Positions 11,440 through 22,095 of a stretch of DNA of 64,000 nucleotides are shown piece by piece. Under the pieces are notes generated by a model. The model was not told the DNA's origin and searched no databases. It saw only the letters and a program-made list of their open reading frames with translations. A program made the translations under genes and the position numbers. The stretch covers positions 309,233,724 through 309,297,723 of the forward strand of contig CM030361.1 of NCBI GenBank assembly GCA_017893485.1. The letters are read 5' to 3'. This stretch comes from Hemerocallis citrina. Its lineage: Eukaryota > Streptophyta > Magnoliopsida > Asparagales > Asphodelaceae. How positions within the stretch are numbered: position 1 is the first letter of the stretch; each line of letters starts with the position of its first letter.

Positions 11440-11587
11440 TTAATAAATATAGTTTTTTAAAAGTAAAAATTCAGACGTAGTCTAGATTTGATCTGAAATC
11501 TCATTTACAATAGTTTTGCACATGCGTTACACGGATTGGTAGATGGACAAATTATACTAATACCTTCTTCCATTATAGTAGTAGAGA
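11440..11587 (-). mobile_element. Partial mini-Helitron, tandem to copy E
   Basis: Nearly the same sequence as 11290-11439 ('aaaattcagacgtagtct', 'cttcttccattatagtagta') but lacking the hairpin and CTAG end. It looks like a tandem duplication or rolling-circle concatemer remnant rather than an independent insertion. Confidence 0.7.
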
Positions 11588-11818
11588 TATATGCAAGTAA
11601 TGTTTATTGATGGCATTGAAAGCGATTAAGTCTGAAAATTCTAAACTTGTTGATTTCCACAGTGATCGAGGTGACCCAAGAAATTAGCTAACCTGTCTTA
11701 TTCTCTACCTTCCCTAGCTCTTCATATGGACAAAAAACATCACATATATATAGTCAAAAAAAGTGACTGAGATTCTAAAGTACTGGTTATATATATACAA
11801 TTAGTTAACTCTCCATAA

Positions 11819-12395
11819 TCTATATAATAAATTACAAGTAAATTTGTAAAAAAAAAACTATTAAGCGACTCTCTTTTAATTAAAACAAAATTAATAGTTG
11901 ACGTTCACCCTCCCAAAAAATATTTTTTCTTCCCCCCGAAGCAAAAACCATCATCACTTTATTATTATCTCTCTTCTCTCTATATTTTTTCAGAACCCCC
12001 CCCCCCCCCCCCCCCCCGCGAAATATATATTTTTGAATTTCAAGTCTGTAAATTTTGGATTTTTCAAATTTTTATGCTTTTTTAATTATCTATGTAGAAA
12101 ATTTCATTGAGTTTACTGATTGATTTCAAATGCAATAGAAGATTTAAATGAATATTCGCTTGAGAAAATTTCAACATCTAAAATTACACTGAAAGTAGAA
12201 AGTACTTCTAAAAAATTGAAGCTCATCATTTTGCACCCTCAAAGTTCTAAGAATTTGGATTTTACACCCCCATTTATAATTATTCAAGCATGGACTTTTA
12301 TTTAGAACTAATTGTTGTCGTACTATTCAAACTTAAGCTACATAAACTTCATGATAGAAATTTCATATTCATGCATCGGAAATGCTGGAAAGTAA
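11819..12395 (+). mobile_element. Degraded Helitron, 5' end intact, 3' end lost
   Basis: Starts TCTATATAATAAATTAC after A, like 8267 and 46734. Downstream 'gtactattcaaacttaagct' matches the small Helitron's 'atactattcaaatttgggct'. No 'ccgtaggcacgt' hairpin or CTAG end is found. It contains a C homopolymer at about 11997-12017. Confidence 0.65.
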
Positions 12396-12959
12396 ATGTA
12401 TACAGTATCATACATGAACATTATTCTAATGTATATCTTAGAAAAAATATAAACATCTAATAGTAGAATACAATGAGAACACCAAAGTTAATCATCAAAT
12501 ATTTTTCATCATTTATATATAGAGCAAGTTCTTCATCAGAACTAAACAACAATATCTGTATGACTTCTCACTGCTTCTTGCAATGGATAACATCACTATA
12601 TATGGTCATGTAAGTTTTCTTTTTTGTATGACATATACAACTCTTTCATATTAGATCAATTAATTTTTTCTTTTGTATTCTTGATATTATAAAACTCCAC
12701 CATTTCCTGTCCCAAGCCAGGAATCCGACCATAAATCGGGTAAGGAGGAGGGTTGCGTTAGGCAGTTCACAGTCAGCACAAAACCTTGTCAAATCTTATG
12801 AACATGAATCTTAATAATATACGCACAAATATTAGGACATTCCCTTAAAGCGATGCGTTATGCCCACCTCCGGATGCTTCGCAAAATGTGCAAGGGGCGC
12901 CACACCGGCGCCCGGGTGTGGTGAAAAATGGGCGTGGGTACCCGTACCAATCTGGACAT
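12396..12959. other. Intergenic or LINE 5' flank, no gene recognised
   Basis: AT-rich until about 12700, then a more GC-rich block ('ccggcgcccgggtgtggtga') that probably belongs to the 5' part of the RTE LINE. No protein similarity recognised. Confidence 0.45.
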
Positions 12960-14517
12960 GTGCGGGTAAAGAAGCTAGTCCAGAAATTCAAAAGAGATAT
13001 AGTAGGTGTTAATAAGAAATTCTCCGAAAATAGAATAATACAAATTTAGCTTGTATTAGGGGAAAACATAACTAATATCATTCGTGCTTGTGCACCCCAA
13101 GTAGGATTAGATACACAAGTTAAAAATAAATTTTAAGAAGATATGGATGAGATAATTTAAGGAGTACTCTAGGTGAGAAACTATTTATAGAAAGAGATAT
13201 CAATGGACATGTAGGAAAAAATAACATGAGATATGAGAGGATGCATAGAGAACATGGATTTGAAAATAAGAACGATGGTGGAGAGGCTCTATTAGATTTG
13301 CGGCTTCGTATGATCTTGTATTAGCAAATACTAATTTTAAAAAAGGAAGGAACATTTGATAACCATTAAAAGTGGGGCAATAAGAGCTAGTCAGATTGAT
13401 TTTTTTATCACTAGAAAGGTGGATCGCTTGACATGTGAAGATTGTAAAGTTATACCGAGAGAGTGTTTAACCTCATAACATAGATTAATGGTATTGGATG
13501 TTAAGATTGGTAAACACATATGTGCAATGAAGGAGACTATGAACCCAAGAATTAAGTGGTGAAACTTGAAGAGAGATAAACTAGAAGTTTTTAGAGATAA
13601 AGTTATTAAAGAAGCATCATGGAATTGGGAAGGGGTGAAAAATATGATGTGGACTAAAATGACTACATACATAAGAGAATTTTCAAATGAGGTACTTGAA
13701 AAATCTAAAGGTAGAAGGTTGCAAAATAAAGAAATATGGTGGTGGCAAGAAGAACACCAAAATATTGTGAGAGAAAAAAGATCAACCTTCAAAATATGGC
13801 AAAAGAACAGAAATGAAGAAGATTTGGAGAGATATATAACCGTTAGAAAAGAAATTAAGAAAGCGGTAAGAGATGCAAAAGAAAAATCTTATGATGATTT
13901 ATACAGTAAATTAGAAAAAAAATGAGAAAATAACATTTATAAGTTTGCTAAACAAAGGGATAGAAAAATAAAAAATCTGGATACAATTAGGTGTATTAAG
14001 AGCGAGAATTCAAGAGTCTTAGTAAAAGATGAGGAAATTAAGGAAAGATGGCAAAATTACATTGAGAAGTTATTAAATGAAAAAGTTGTAGGCAACTTAA
14101 ATATACAGGACTTGGGGAAGAGTCGAGAGCATATGTTTTTCCATATAATTAGGACCTCGGAGGTTTGAAATGCTCTAAAAATGATGAATATAGGAAAAGA
14201 TTTAGGACCGGGTGATATACCCACTTAAAGTTTGAAAGTGTTTTGGGGATGTAGGAGTAGGTTGACTAACAAAATTATTTAATAAAATTTTGAGGACTAA
14301 GAAGATTCCTGATGAATGGAGAAATAGTATTTTAGTACATATATATAAAAATAAAGAAGATATATAAAGTAGCTCAAACTACCGAGGAATTAAATTAATG
14401 AGTCATACGATGAAAATTTGTGGGAGAGTAACCGAACATAGACTGAGACTAGAAACTACAGTGTCTGAGAATCAGTTTGAGTTTATGCCTGGGAGGTCAA
14501 CAATGAAAGCAGTTTAT
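12960..14517 (+). pseudogene. RTE-clade LINE relic (endonuclease and partial RT)
   Basis: Conceptual translation across frames gives 'ACAPQVGLDTQVKNKF', 'GDINGHVG...RYERMHREHG' and a 'LLDF...YDLVLANT' stretch, the APE-type endonuclease of plant RTE LINEs often mis-annotated as craniofacial development protein 2-like. The linker (13566-13925) is an open stretch, 'KRDKLEVFRDKVIKEASWNW...', then RT pieces 'LPDEW'-like 'KIPDEWRNSILVHIYKNK', 'SSNYRGIKLMSHTMKI' and 'NQFEFMPGRSTMKAVYV'. The RT ends abruptly at 14517, before the catalytic YADD, where LTR-type sequence begins. Many stops; dead copy. It differs in clade from the L1-type LINEs nearby. Confidence 0.85.
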
Positions 14518-14521
14518 GTAA

Positions 14522-15131
14522 GCTCTGATACCACTTGTCGGAGAAATCCTACTCCCAACTCGTAGTGCTAATAGCAGAAGTGCATTACAAGCAATAGAAA
14601 CTCCCAAAAAATAGATGAACCAAGAACAAGCCACCACAATATATGGATCACAAGAACACAACTAATATGCAGAGATAACCAATACTTCTTATTCCCAAAG
14701 AAATACAAAGATTACAAGAAAGATTACAACTCTCAATCTCTCTCTCTCTCTCTCACCTTTGAAACACTCGCCACAATCTCTCTTGAAGTTGAATAATGAT
14801 CAGCACCACCTAAACCTTTGAGTTTACGGCTATATATATAGCCCCCAAACAAACCCTAAAAGATAAACACAAATATAGCAAATTGGGCCTTTCTCCCGTA
14901 AGCCCAAAAGAAACAATCAGCGTCGATGTCGGTCGACTGCCCCCCAGGCCGGTCGACCGCATCGTGCAAAATCAATCCAGAGGGCTGACCGGCCGACCGC
15001 ATCCCTAGTGTCGGTCGACTGTCCCCACCTCTGTTGAGCGCCTGCACTCGAAGAACTCCCCAGTCAACTGGGTCGGTTGACCGCACGGGATGGCGAGTGC
15101 TCACGAAACTAGTGCTCAACCGAAGGGCCCT
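14522..15131 (-). mobile_element. Truncated copia-type LTR with primer-binding site
   Basis: The plus strand shows GCTCTGATACCA at 14522-14533; its reverse, TGGTATCAGAGC, is the tRNA-iMet primer site, so the element lies on the minus strand with its LTR to the right (from about 14536, 'tgtcggagaa'). The LTR is cut at 15131 by the gypsy LTR. It is rich in GGTCGACTG/CGGTCGACCG motifs (14930-15100). Only a few bases of internal region remain, and no coding region is left. Copia rather than gypsy is a guess from LTR length. Confidence 0.6.
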
Positions 15132-16294
15132 TGTAGAACCCCGTATTTTCAAATATTATTTTAAATATTTAAAAATGAATTTAAATTGATTTTTGGAAAT
15201 TTAATTAATATTTCCTAAAAGATTTATCTTTTTCACACGTGCAAAACACGTGCAGATACTTTTATGAGAAGTTTGAAAGATTAGTTTTCGTCATGAAAAA
15301 TCATTATTTAATATTTGGGATTTATTCAGTATTTTCCAGATTTTTCTGAAATTAATTGAAACTATTTACAAATTTTGAGAAAAGAAGGACCTTTTTGCAA
15401 ATTTGACATTTTTAAGGGTTAAAGTTAAAAATGTGATTTCTGGACGTTTTGAACAGCATTGGTTGAGATTTAGAATTATATTTTCCTCTAAATCCTAATT
15501 TAAATGAATTTTGATTGAATTTCCAAGACTATACCTATATATGTGAAGTTGTATTTTGGAAGAGATTATTTTGCAAAAGTAGGGTAAAACCCTAAACTCT
15601 TTATCCCGGGTATTTAAGGGATTTTTCCAGCCGTCATTGTGGAGAATATACAGAATTTTGAGATTGGTTTTGGAGGAGCAAGAGAATTTTGGATCTAGCA
15701 AAGAGGAAAGCTTTTTCGTGGCTATTCTCAATTCAAGGTGAGTGATATAAAAATTATTTTGGTCTTTGATTCATGTGAGTGACATTGTGTGTTTTGTTTT
15801 TGTTTTGTGAATGATATAAATTTGTCTTGTTGTTGATCTATGTGTGCGAGTGTCAATGATGTATTGATTTGATGTTGTGAATGATATAGATCTTGTATTG
15901 TGGTATGATTCATGTGAATAATTGATGTTATTGTACCATGTTGTGAAATCTACGAATGAATAGTAGATCTTGTTTATAAAATTTTGTTGCTAAAGAGCAT
16001 GTTAAGATTTGAGTATGGTCGGATGTTGTGCATCTGGATCTTATATTTGTAAATCAAATTTTGATTTAGAATTGTGAAAGAAATTTCAGTTTTGAGAAAC
16101 CCTAATGAAAGAATTAGTAACCTAGAACATGAGAACTTGAGTTTTGACATATTTGATGTTTTGAATAATATAACCATAATGAGGATTCGTTGAGATTTGT
16201 CATTTGTCCTGAATACGAACTATTTTCATAAACGATGAATCTTTAGAAAACCCCAGTTTTGATTTTGTATTCAGATCTAAATTGAGAAAAACTG

Positions 16295-16645
16295 TAGGCC
16301 GACAGTCGACTGGTCTACTGTACAGTCGACTGGTACGAGCCTGCTACTGTATTTTAGAATCCTTGAAAAGTCGTTCTGGACAGTCGACCTAGCTCGTAGG
16401 CAGTCGACTGGTTCACTGAGAAAATTATTTTGTAAAATTATTTCAGTCCCTTCGGGACAGTCGACCTATAATCCCTTTAAGTCGACTTATATACTTAGAA
16501 TATTTTGTGAAATTATTGGAAATTACCTCGGGTAAGTCGACCGGTTCTCTTTTAAGTCGACTGCTATGACTTAGTTTATTTTTTGTAAAATTTTGGATAA
16601 TTGTGCTCTGGACAGTCGACTTACCATAGTATAAGTCGACTGGTA
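16295..16645. repeat. GTCGAC-rich cluster within the LTR
   Basis: About ten GTCGAC sites, mostly as 'cagtcgactgg' or 'aagtcgact', alternate with 'attttgtgaaattattgga'-like spacers over 350 bp, giving an irregular repeat of roughly 60-80 bp. Confidence 0.6.
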
Positions 16646-17004
16646 CTGAAGGATCTTTGTAAACGTGAGCGTTATTTCGAATGATTGGTTTTCAGATAAT
16701 TCAGTCTATACTTGACATTCAGTTCAGTATTTGATTTAAGATATTCAGTTGAGCCACTTTTGTTTAGTGGAACTTTGGTTTAGACTTTTGAGTTGAGTCT
16801 CTAGAGGTGTGTGACCCTAGTATACCGGTATTGAGTTATTTTGTTGAGGCCCGTAGAGGCATTTCAGTTATTTAGTTTTGAATTTAGGCCGGTAGGGTAC
16901 ACAACTCTAGAAGATTCGTTAAGTAATTAAATAACCCAAAAATAATAAGGACAGGCACTAGTGGTGATATGATGAACGGGAACATGAGTCAAGAACCTCA
17001 GTAT

Positions 17005-17295
17005 GGCTTCCGGTGTGGGATTTAATCTCCGGAATTATCACAGTAGATTATTAGTGGTGTGGGATATGTCTCCGGAATTATCACAGTATATTACTTGTGG
17101 TGTGGGACAATCTCCGGAATTATTACGGTAACTACTTGTGGTGTGGGATTGATCTCCGGAATTATCGGAGTCGAGGCGAAGCACATGTGGTATTCGTGTG
17201 GTGATGTGTCAATGTTTCGGTGTGGGATTGATCTCCGGAATTATTCAGGTGAAATATCTTGGGTGTGGGATCTATCTCCGAAATTATCGGACATG
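17005..17295 (+). repeat. Tandem ~40-75-bp repeats in gypsy LTR
   Basis: Six copies of 'gtgtgggat..(n)..tctccggaattatc' with short variable spacers. Spacing varies between about 40 and 75 bp, so this is an imperfect minisatellite. Confidence 0.7.
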
Positions 17296-18016
17296 AGATA
17301 TTATCCATAGTTTATCTTTATCTCGTAGTAGTCATCGTGCTAGGATTAGTTGCATAACGGGAGATTGAACCCTACGAAGTGAAGACGTTAAGGGCTTGCA
17401 CCGAACCTATGTAGAATGGGATGCATAGACTTCGACAAGTACGCATTAGAGAGTCTGCATATAGCACCTGTGTTTCTTGGCTTGGTTTCATGCACGTGGT
17501 TTCCTGTTTTCTACACCTGACACTTAGTTTAGTTCCACCTGATGTTTTTATGTTCTTGTCATTTCTTACTTCCCATATTCTTATTTAATATATGTTGTTT
17601 CAGAATTTGTGAGGTATGTTCATTTATGTTGTTGTTTGTTTTTATGTCACTCACACCATTTATGGCTGACCCCTTTAGTTTTGGGGGTTAGGGATCATCT
17701 CTAGCCTCATATGTTGCAGGTTGTTGCTTAGAGTTGGAGATTGGATGCTTGAGTGGTTTTTGAGAAAAGTGACTTAATAAGAGTTTTGTGTAAAATTTGT
17801 AAAAGCAAATTTGAGATAGTTTTGTGTTGTAAATAAAAAGAAAACATTGTTTGAGTTGTTTTGAAATTCCGCTGTGATTTGTAAAAGTTTGTTGTAATAA
17901 AAGTTGAAAAATTTAGTAGTGTTGGTTGTGTTTAATATTATATTGAAGTGGATCGCTGGGAATGTGCCACGTATTTTCTAAGATATCTTATTAGAAATTC
18001 AGGGTGCTATAGAAAT

Positions 18017-18028
18017 TGGTATCAGAGC
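18017..18028 (+). promoter_or_regulatory. Primer-binding site, tRNA-iMet
   Basis: TGGTATCAGAGC, complementary to the 3' end of initiator tRNA-Met, sits just downstream of the 5' LTR. It primes minus-strand DNA synthesis of the retrotransposon. Confidence 0.85.
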
Positions 18029-18245
18029 ATGCTTCAATAGTAATACTAAACATGACATAAAATAATCTAGGTGTGGACACTAGAGTGTGAGTACCTAGGT
18101 GTGGACATTAAAGAGTGAGTATCACATAGAACTGAATATGATGTTTTACCTTTGGGATACAAGTGAAGTTTTGCCAAAGGATATTGATGTGAGTTTGAAT
18201 TGTGTGTGATGCTCTAACTTTTCCCTCGTTTTGCCGTATTCAGAA

Positions 18246-19324
18246 TAGTTGCACCCAGGGGCAGGAATGGTGGTAACAATGAGGATGGATCTGGTAGTTC
18301 TCGAGGAACGAGAATTGACCTTAAGGCTGAATTCGCCAAGGTGTATCAGACCCTGAATGCACTGATGGCATTCAACTTGGCGCAGACTCAGAATCAACAG
18401 CCAAATCATGGAGCTGGACAGGGATTGGTTAATGCCGACCCTATCAAGCAGATCGAATCTTTTAAGAGAATGAGGTCGCCAGTCTTTGAGGGGCAATCTG
18501 ATCCAACCGCAGCTGATGATTGGATTCGGAAGATGCAGACGATCTTCGAGGTATCGGAGACTCCGGCAGCCAGCAAAGTGAAGTTGGCCACGATGCAGCT
18601 AGAAAAGGACGCTGGTGTCTGGTGGGAGTCAGTGAAAAGGACTTTGGAAAACCAGCCAATGACTTGGGAAGCTTTTCTGGAGGAGTTCAGAGATCGCTTC
18701 TTTCCCCTAGATGTTCAGGAGAAGAAGGCGACCGAATTCTTGAACCTTCAGCAGGGCAACATGACCGTGCGGGAGTATGAGACCAAGTTTGCTCAGCTTT
18801 CAAGATATGCACCAGAGTTGGTCGTTGATGAGGCAAAGAAGGCCAAAAAGTTTGAGCAGGGCTTGAGGCCAAACTTGAGGTCGAGGATGATCCCGTTGGG
18901 TATCAGACGGTTCGACAAGCTGGTCAGGAGAGCAGCTATGACTGAGGAGGATATGGACCAGTTCCAGAAGAGGCAAGATACATGGAACCGGAACAAGAGG
19001 CCAGCATCAGGTCAGAGTGGGAAGGGATTCCCCGCGAAGCAGGCCAAGTTCAGTGATCCGGTGCAGAAGACACCTGCAACTCAGGGGGTGACTTGTTATT
19101 ACTGCAAGGAGGCAGGACATTACAGGTCAGCGTGTCCGAAGTTGGCGAAGCAGATTTGTTCCCAGTGTGGGCAGGCAGGACATTCTCAGCCCCATTGTCC
19201 ACAATTGAGGAAGGATGGTTCTGGTGGAAGCAAATTTCAGAAGAGGCAGGGGCGAGTATTTGCATTAACCGAGGAGGACGCAGGTAACTCGGAAGATGTA
19301 ATACAGGGTATGCAAGAATTCTGA
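18246..19324 (+). pseudogene. Gypsy gag polyprotein, start codon lost
   Basis: Structural Gag of the Ty3/gypsy element. The frame is open from about 18246 ('APRGRNGGNNEDG') to TGA at 19322-19324, but the expected MAPRGR start reads GTT GCA, so the ATG is gone. The body has the retrotransposon gag domain ('DDWIRKMQTIFEV', 'WWESVKRTLENQPMTWEAFLEEF', 'FLNLQQGNMTVREYETKF') and two CCHC zinc knuckles, CYYCKEAGHYRSAC and CSQCGQAGHSQPHC, near residues 250-300. Two knuckles instead of one is a noticeable feature. The following pol lies in another frame. Confidence 0.85.
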
Positions 19325-19379
19325 TTTTTATTTTGAATCAATGTAATAAGTAAAACCTTTATTTGAGAACAATTTAAGA

Positions 19380-21386
19380 TTGAGTATCATTCTTATTGTA
19401 ACAGGAATTGTTTTAATTAATGGAATAAAAGCAAAGGTTTTATTTGATACTGGTTCATCGCATACTTTTGTATCGCCAAAATTTGCAAAGATCTTAGGTG
19501 TGGAACCGAAGTTATTCCCAGGTAGGGTTTTGTCGGTGGCAACGCCGTCAGGTGAAGAGTTGGTTGCGGATCGATATTACGAGGGCTGTGATATCGAGAT
19601 TGGTGGGAGGTTGTTCGGCATTGATTTGATCGAGCTGAAAGTCTTGGGAGTGGATGTCATCGTGGGCATTGATTGGATCGCAATATATGATGCCACAATT
19701 GAATGCAAGCAGAAGGAGGTGTTGGTGAAAGCACCAGGTGGACCTGCAGTGACTTTCCAAGGGAAGTAGAAGATTTCGAAGGTGGCTGCAATGGTATCCA
19801 AGATGGCTATTCCAGATGAAGTCAAGGGCATTCCGGTTGTCAGAGATTTTCCTCAGGTGTTCTTGGATGATTTTCCAGGATTACCGCCACAGAGAGATGT
19901 GGAGTTTTGCATCAATGTTCAGCCGGGGAGTGCGCCGATTTCCAAGGCTCCGTACAGGATGGCACCTGTAGAGCAGGATGAAGTGAAGAAGCAGATTGAG
20001 GAGCTGTTGAGCAAAGGGCTTATCAGGCCGAGTTCTTCTCCGTGGGGAGCGCCAGTGTTGTTGGTCAAGAAGAAGGATGGGTCAATGAGGATGTGCATTG
20101 ACTATCGGGAGTTGAATAGGGTGACTATTCAGAACAAGTATTCACTGCCGCGGATTGATGATTTGTTCGACAGGCTTCGAGGAGCAGCGGTATTTTCGAA
20201 GATTGATTTGAGGTCGGGGTATCATCAGGTTCGAGTCAAGGAGGAAGATGTGAGTAAGACAGCTTTCAGGACTCGTCATGGACTCTATGTGTTTTTGGTG
20301 ATGCCATTCGGGTTGACGAATACGCCAGCAGTTTTCATGGATATGATGAATCGGGTTTTAAGGCCATTTATTGACTCCTTCGTGGTGGTTTTCATCGACG
20401 ACATTTTGGTGTATTCGAAGTCGGAGGAGGAGCATTCTATGCACTTGACAGCAGTATTACAGAAATTGCAGGAGCATAGCTTGTATGCCAAGTAGTCGAA
20501 GTGTGAGTTTTGGAAATCTGAGGTAGCTTTCCTTGGTCATATCCTTTCTAAGGAGGGAGTGGCCACTGATCCTCAGAAAGTTGAAGCAGTAAAGGATTGG
20601 CCCAGGCCAACGTCTGTGAAGGAAGTCAGAAGTTTCTTGGGTTTAGCAGGTTACTACAGGAGATTTATCCAGGGTTATTCTCAGATTGCAGTTCCTTTGA
20701 CAGGTTTGACCCGGAAGAATGTGGCATTTGTGTGGACCGATAAGTGCGAGGAGAGTTTCCTTGAGTTAAAGGAAAGGTTGACTACTGCACCTATCTTAGC
20801 TTTGCCGCAAGCTGGAAAGGATTATGATATCTACAGTGATGCATCTCTCAGAGGTTTGGGTTGTGTCTTGATGCAAGAAGGCAAGGTTATTGCTTATGGT
20901 TCGAGGCAATTGCGTCCGCATGAGAAGAATTATCCGATGCATGATTTGGAGCTAGCAGCTATCATTTATGCCTTGAAGCAGTGGAGGCATTATGTTTATG
21001 GTGAGAAGGTCAATATGTACACTGACCACAAGTGCCTGAAGTACATTTATCAACAGAAGGATCTAAATCTTCGGCAGAGAAGGTGGTTGGAGATATTGGA
21101 AGACATTCGTCCCGAGATCAAGTATCATCCGGGCAAGGCGAATGTGGTGGCTGATGGACTTAGCAGGAAGAGTAGTTTTTCAAGTTTGATCACTACTCGA
21201 AGTGAGTTGGCAGCAGAGATTGAGCATGCAGGTATCGAGGTGGTACTGCAGGGTTTAGGGGCGTCTTTGGCTCAGTTGAGGCTGCAGCCATCCTTGAGAG
21301 AGAGGATTGTGGAAGGTCAGAGATCAGACTCAGAGATTCAGAAGATGTTGCCTTACTTGAGTAAATTGATTGGAAATTTGTCCTAA
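19380..21386 (+). pseudogene. Gypsy pol: protease, RT and RNase H; integrase missing
   Basis: One frame carries all three domains, broken by two amber stops (19767-19769 and 20493-20495). Protease: 'LFDTGSSHTFVSPKF' with the DTGS catalytic motif. RT: '[20 protein letters not shown]', '[20 protein letters not shown]', '[13 protein letters not shown]' and the YVDD-equivalent '[12 protein letters not shown]' (FIDD). RNase H: '[16 protein letters not shown]', '[13 protein letters not shown]', '[11 protein letters not shown]' and '[15 protein letters not shown]'. Coding similarity stops at about 21386 ('[12 protein letters not shown]'), where integrase, chromodomain and the 3' LTR should follow; they are deleted. 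Ty3/gypsy, chromovirus-like by the protease-RT-RH sequence. Confidence 0.92.
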
Positions 21387-21584
21387 CTAGGCTAATTGAT
21401 TGGAAATTTTTCTCCAATGTTTGAGTGTACAATTGCTATATTATGCGTAGGTATTTATAGAGTAGGTAATTCTAGTTTAATTGGGGAAGTAGACGTAGTA
21501 TTAGTTGTTGTTAGTTGTTATTCGATGTTAGTAATAGCGCACAAAGCGAACAAAAATTTGTGGAACTTTGCGAGTACGTCGAGC

Positions 21585-21950
21585 TCGCCATACACAAGCC
21601 AACGCAATTCGTAGAAGTTTGTTTGGATTCACGGTTTCAAGTGTACGGCCGTGTATCGCTTTCAATTCATTCCCGTGAGTGAAAGCGATATATCGACGTA
21701 TTTTGCAAACCGTGAGCCGAAACTCACCTCTACAAATTTTGTTAGCTCATGTGTTTTGCCGCCGTCCCACTCCCAAAGTATATGAATTTATTGATCTCGT
21801 TTGTGCGGATTTGTACTGTATATCAAACAACAAACTCAGTTCAAGAGTGAGGGAAATGCGAGCGAGACACGGCCTTATCTTGCAAACCGTGGATCGGAAC
21901 TTACTTGTAGAAGTTCCGTTACCTTGTGTGCGGCAAGCCGAACCCAATTG
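21585..21950. repeat. Left sub-terminal palindromic repeats of the MULE
   Basis: 'acaagccaacgcaattcgta', 'acggtttcaagtgtacggcc' then the inverse 'tattttgcaaaccgtgagcc' form one imperfect palindrome (21595-21760). A second half-copy with 'cttgcaaaccgtggatcg' and 'gtagaagttccgttaccttg' follows (21840-21950). The same units occur three times upstream of the PMD gene. Confidence 0.65.
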
Positions 21951-22095
21951 ACGAGTTTTGTATTTATATGACGTCGTTTTCAACGTTTTGTCACTTATTT
22001 TTGTTTCGTAGGTATATATATCGCAATCGTTTGTTAACAAGCTAATTTATATATAATGTGTATATTAATTGACCAATAATATATTTTTACCCTAG

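Larger units (their letters stand above)
15132..18011 (+). repeat. 5' LTR of a Ty3/gypsy (Tekay/Del-like) element, 2.9 kb
   Basis: Starts TGTAGAACCCCG and ends '...gggtgctata', a decayed form of the inverse ...CA end; the primer-binding site follows 5 bases later. Long LTRs of this size and the tRNA-Met primer fit the Tekay/Del chromovirus group. Inside are a GTCGAC cluster (16300-16640) and a tandem array of about six 'gtgtgggat...tctccggaattat' units (17005-17290). Probable transcription starts in this LTR, but I cannot place the TATA box with confidence. Confidence 0.75.

Noticed and set aside
18146..19265. Minus-strand open frames opposite gag
   Set aside because: Shadows of the well-supported gag frame.
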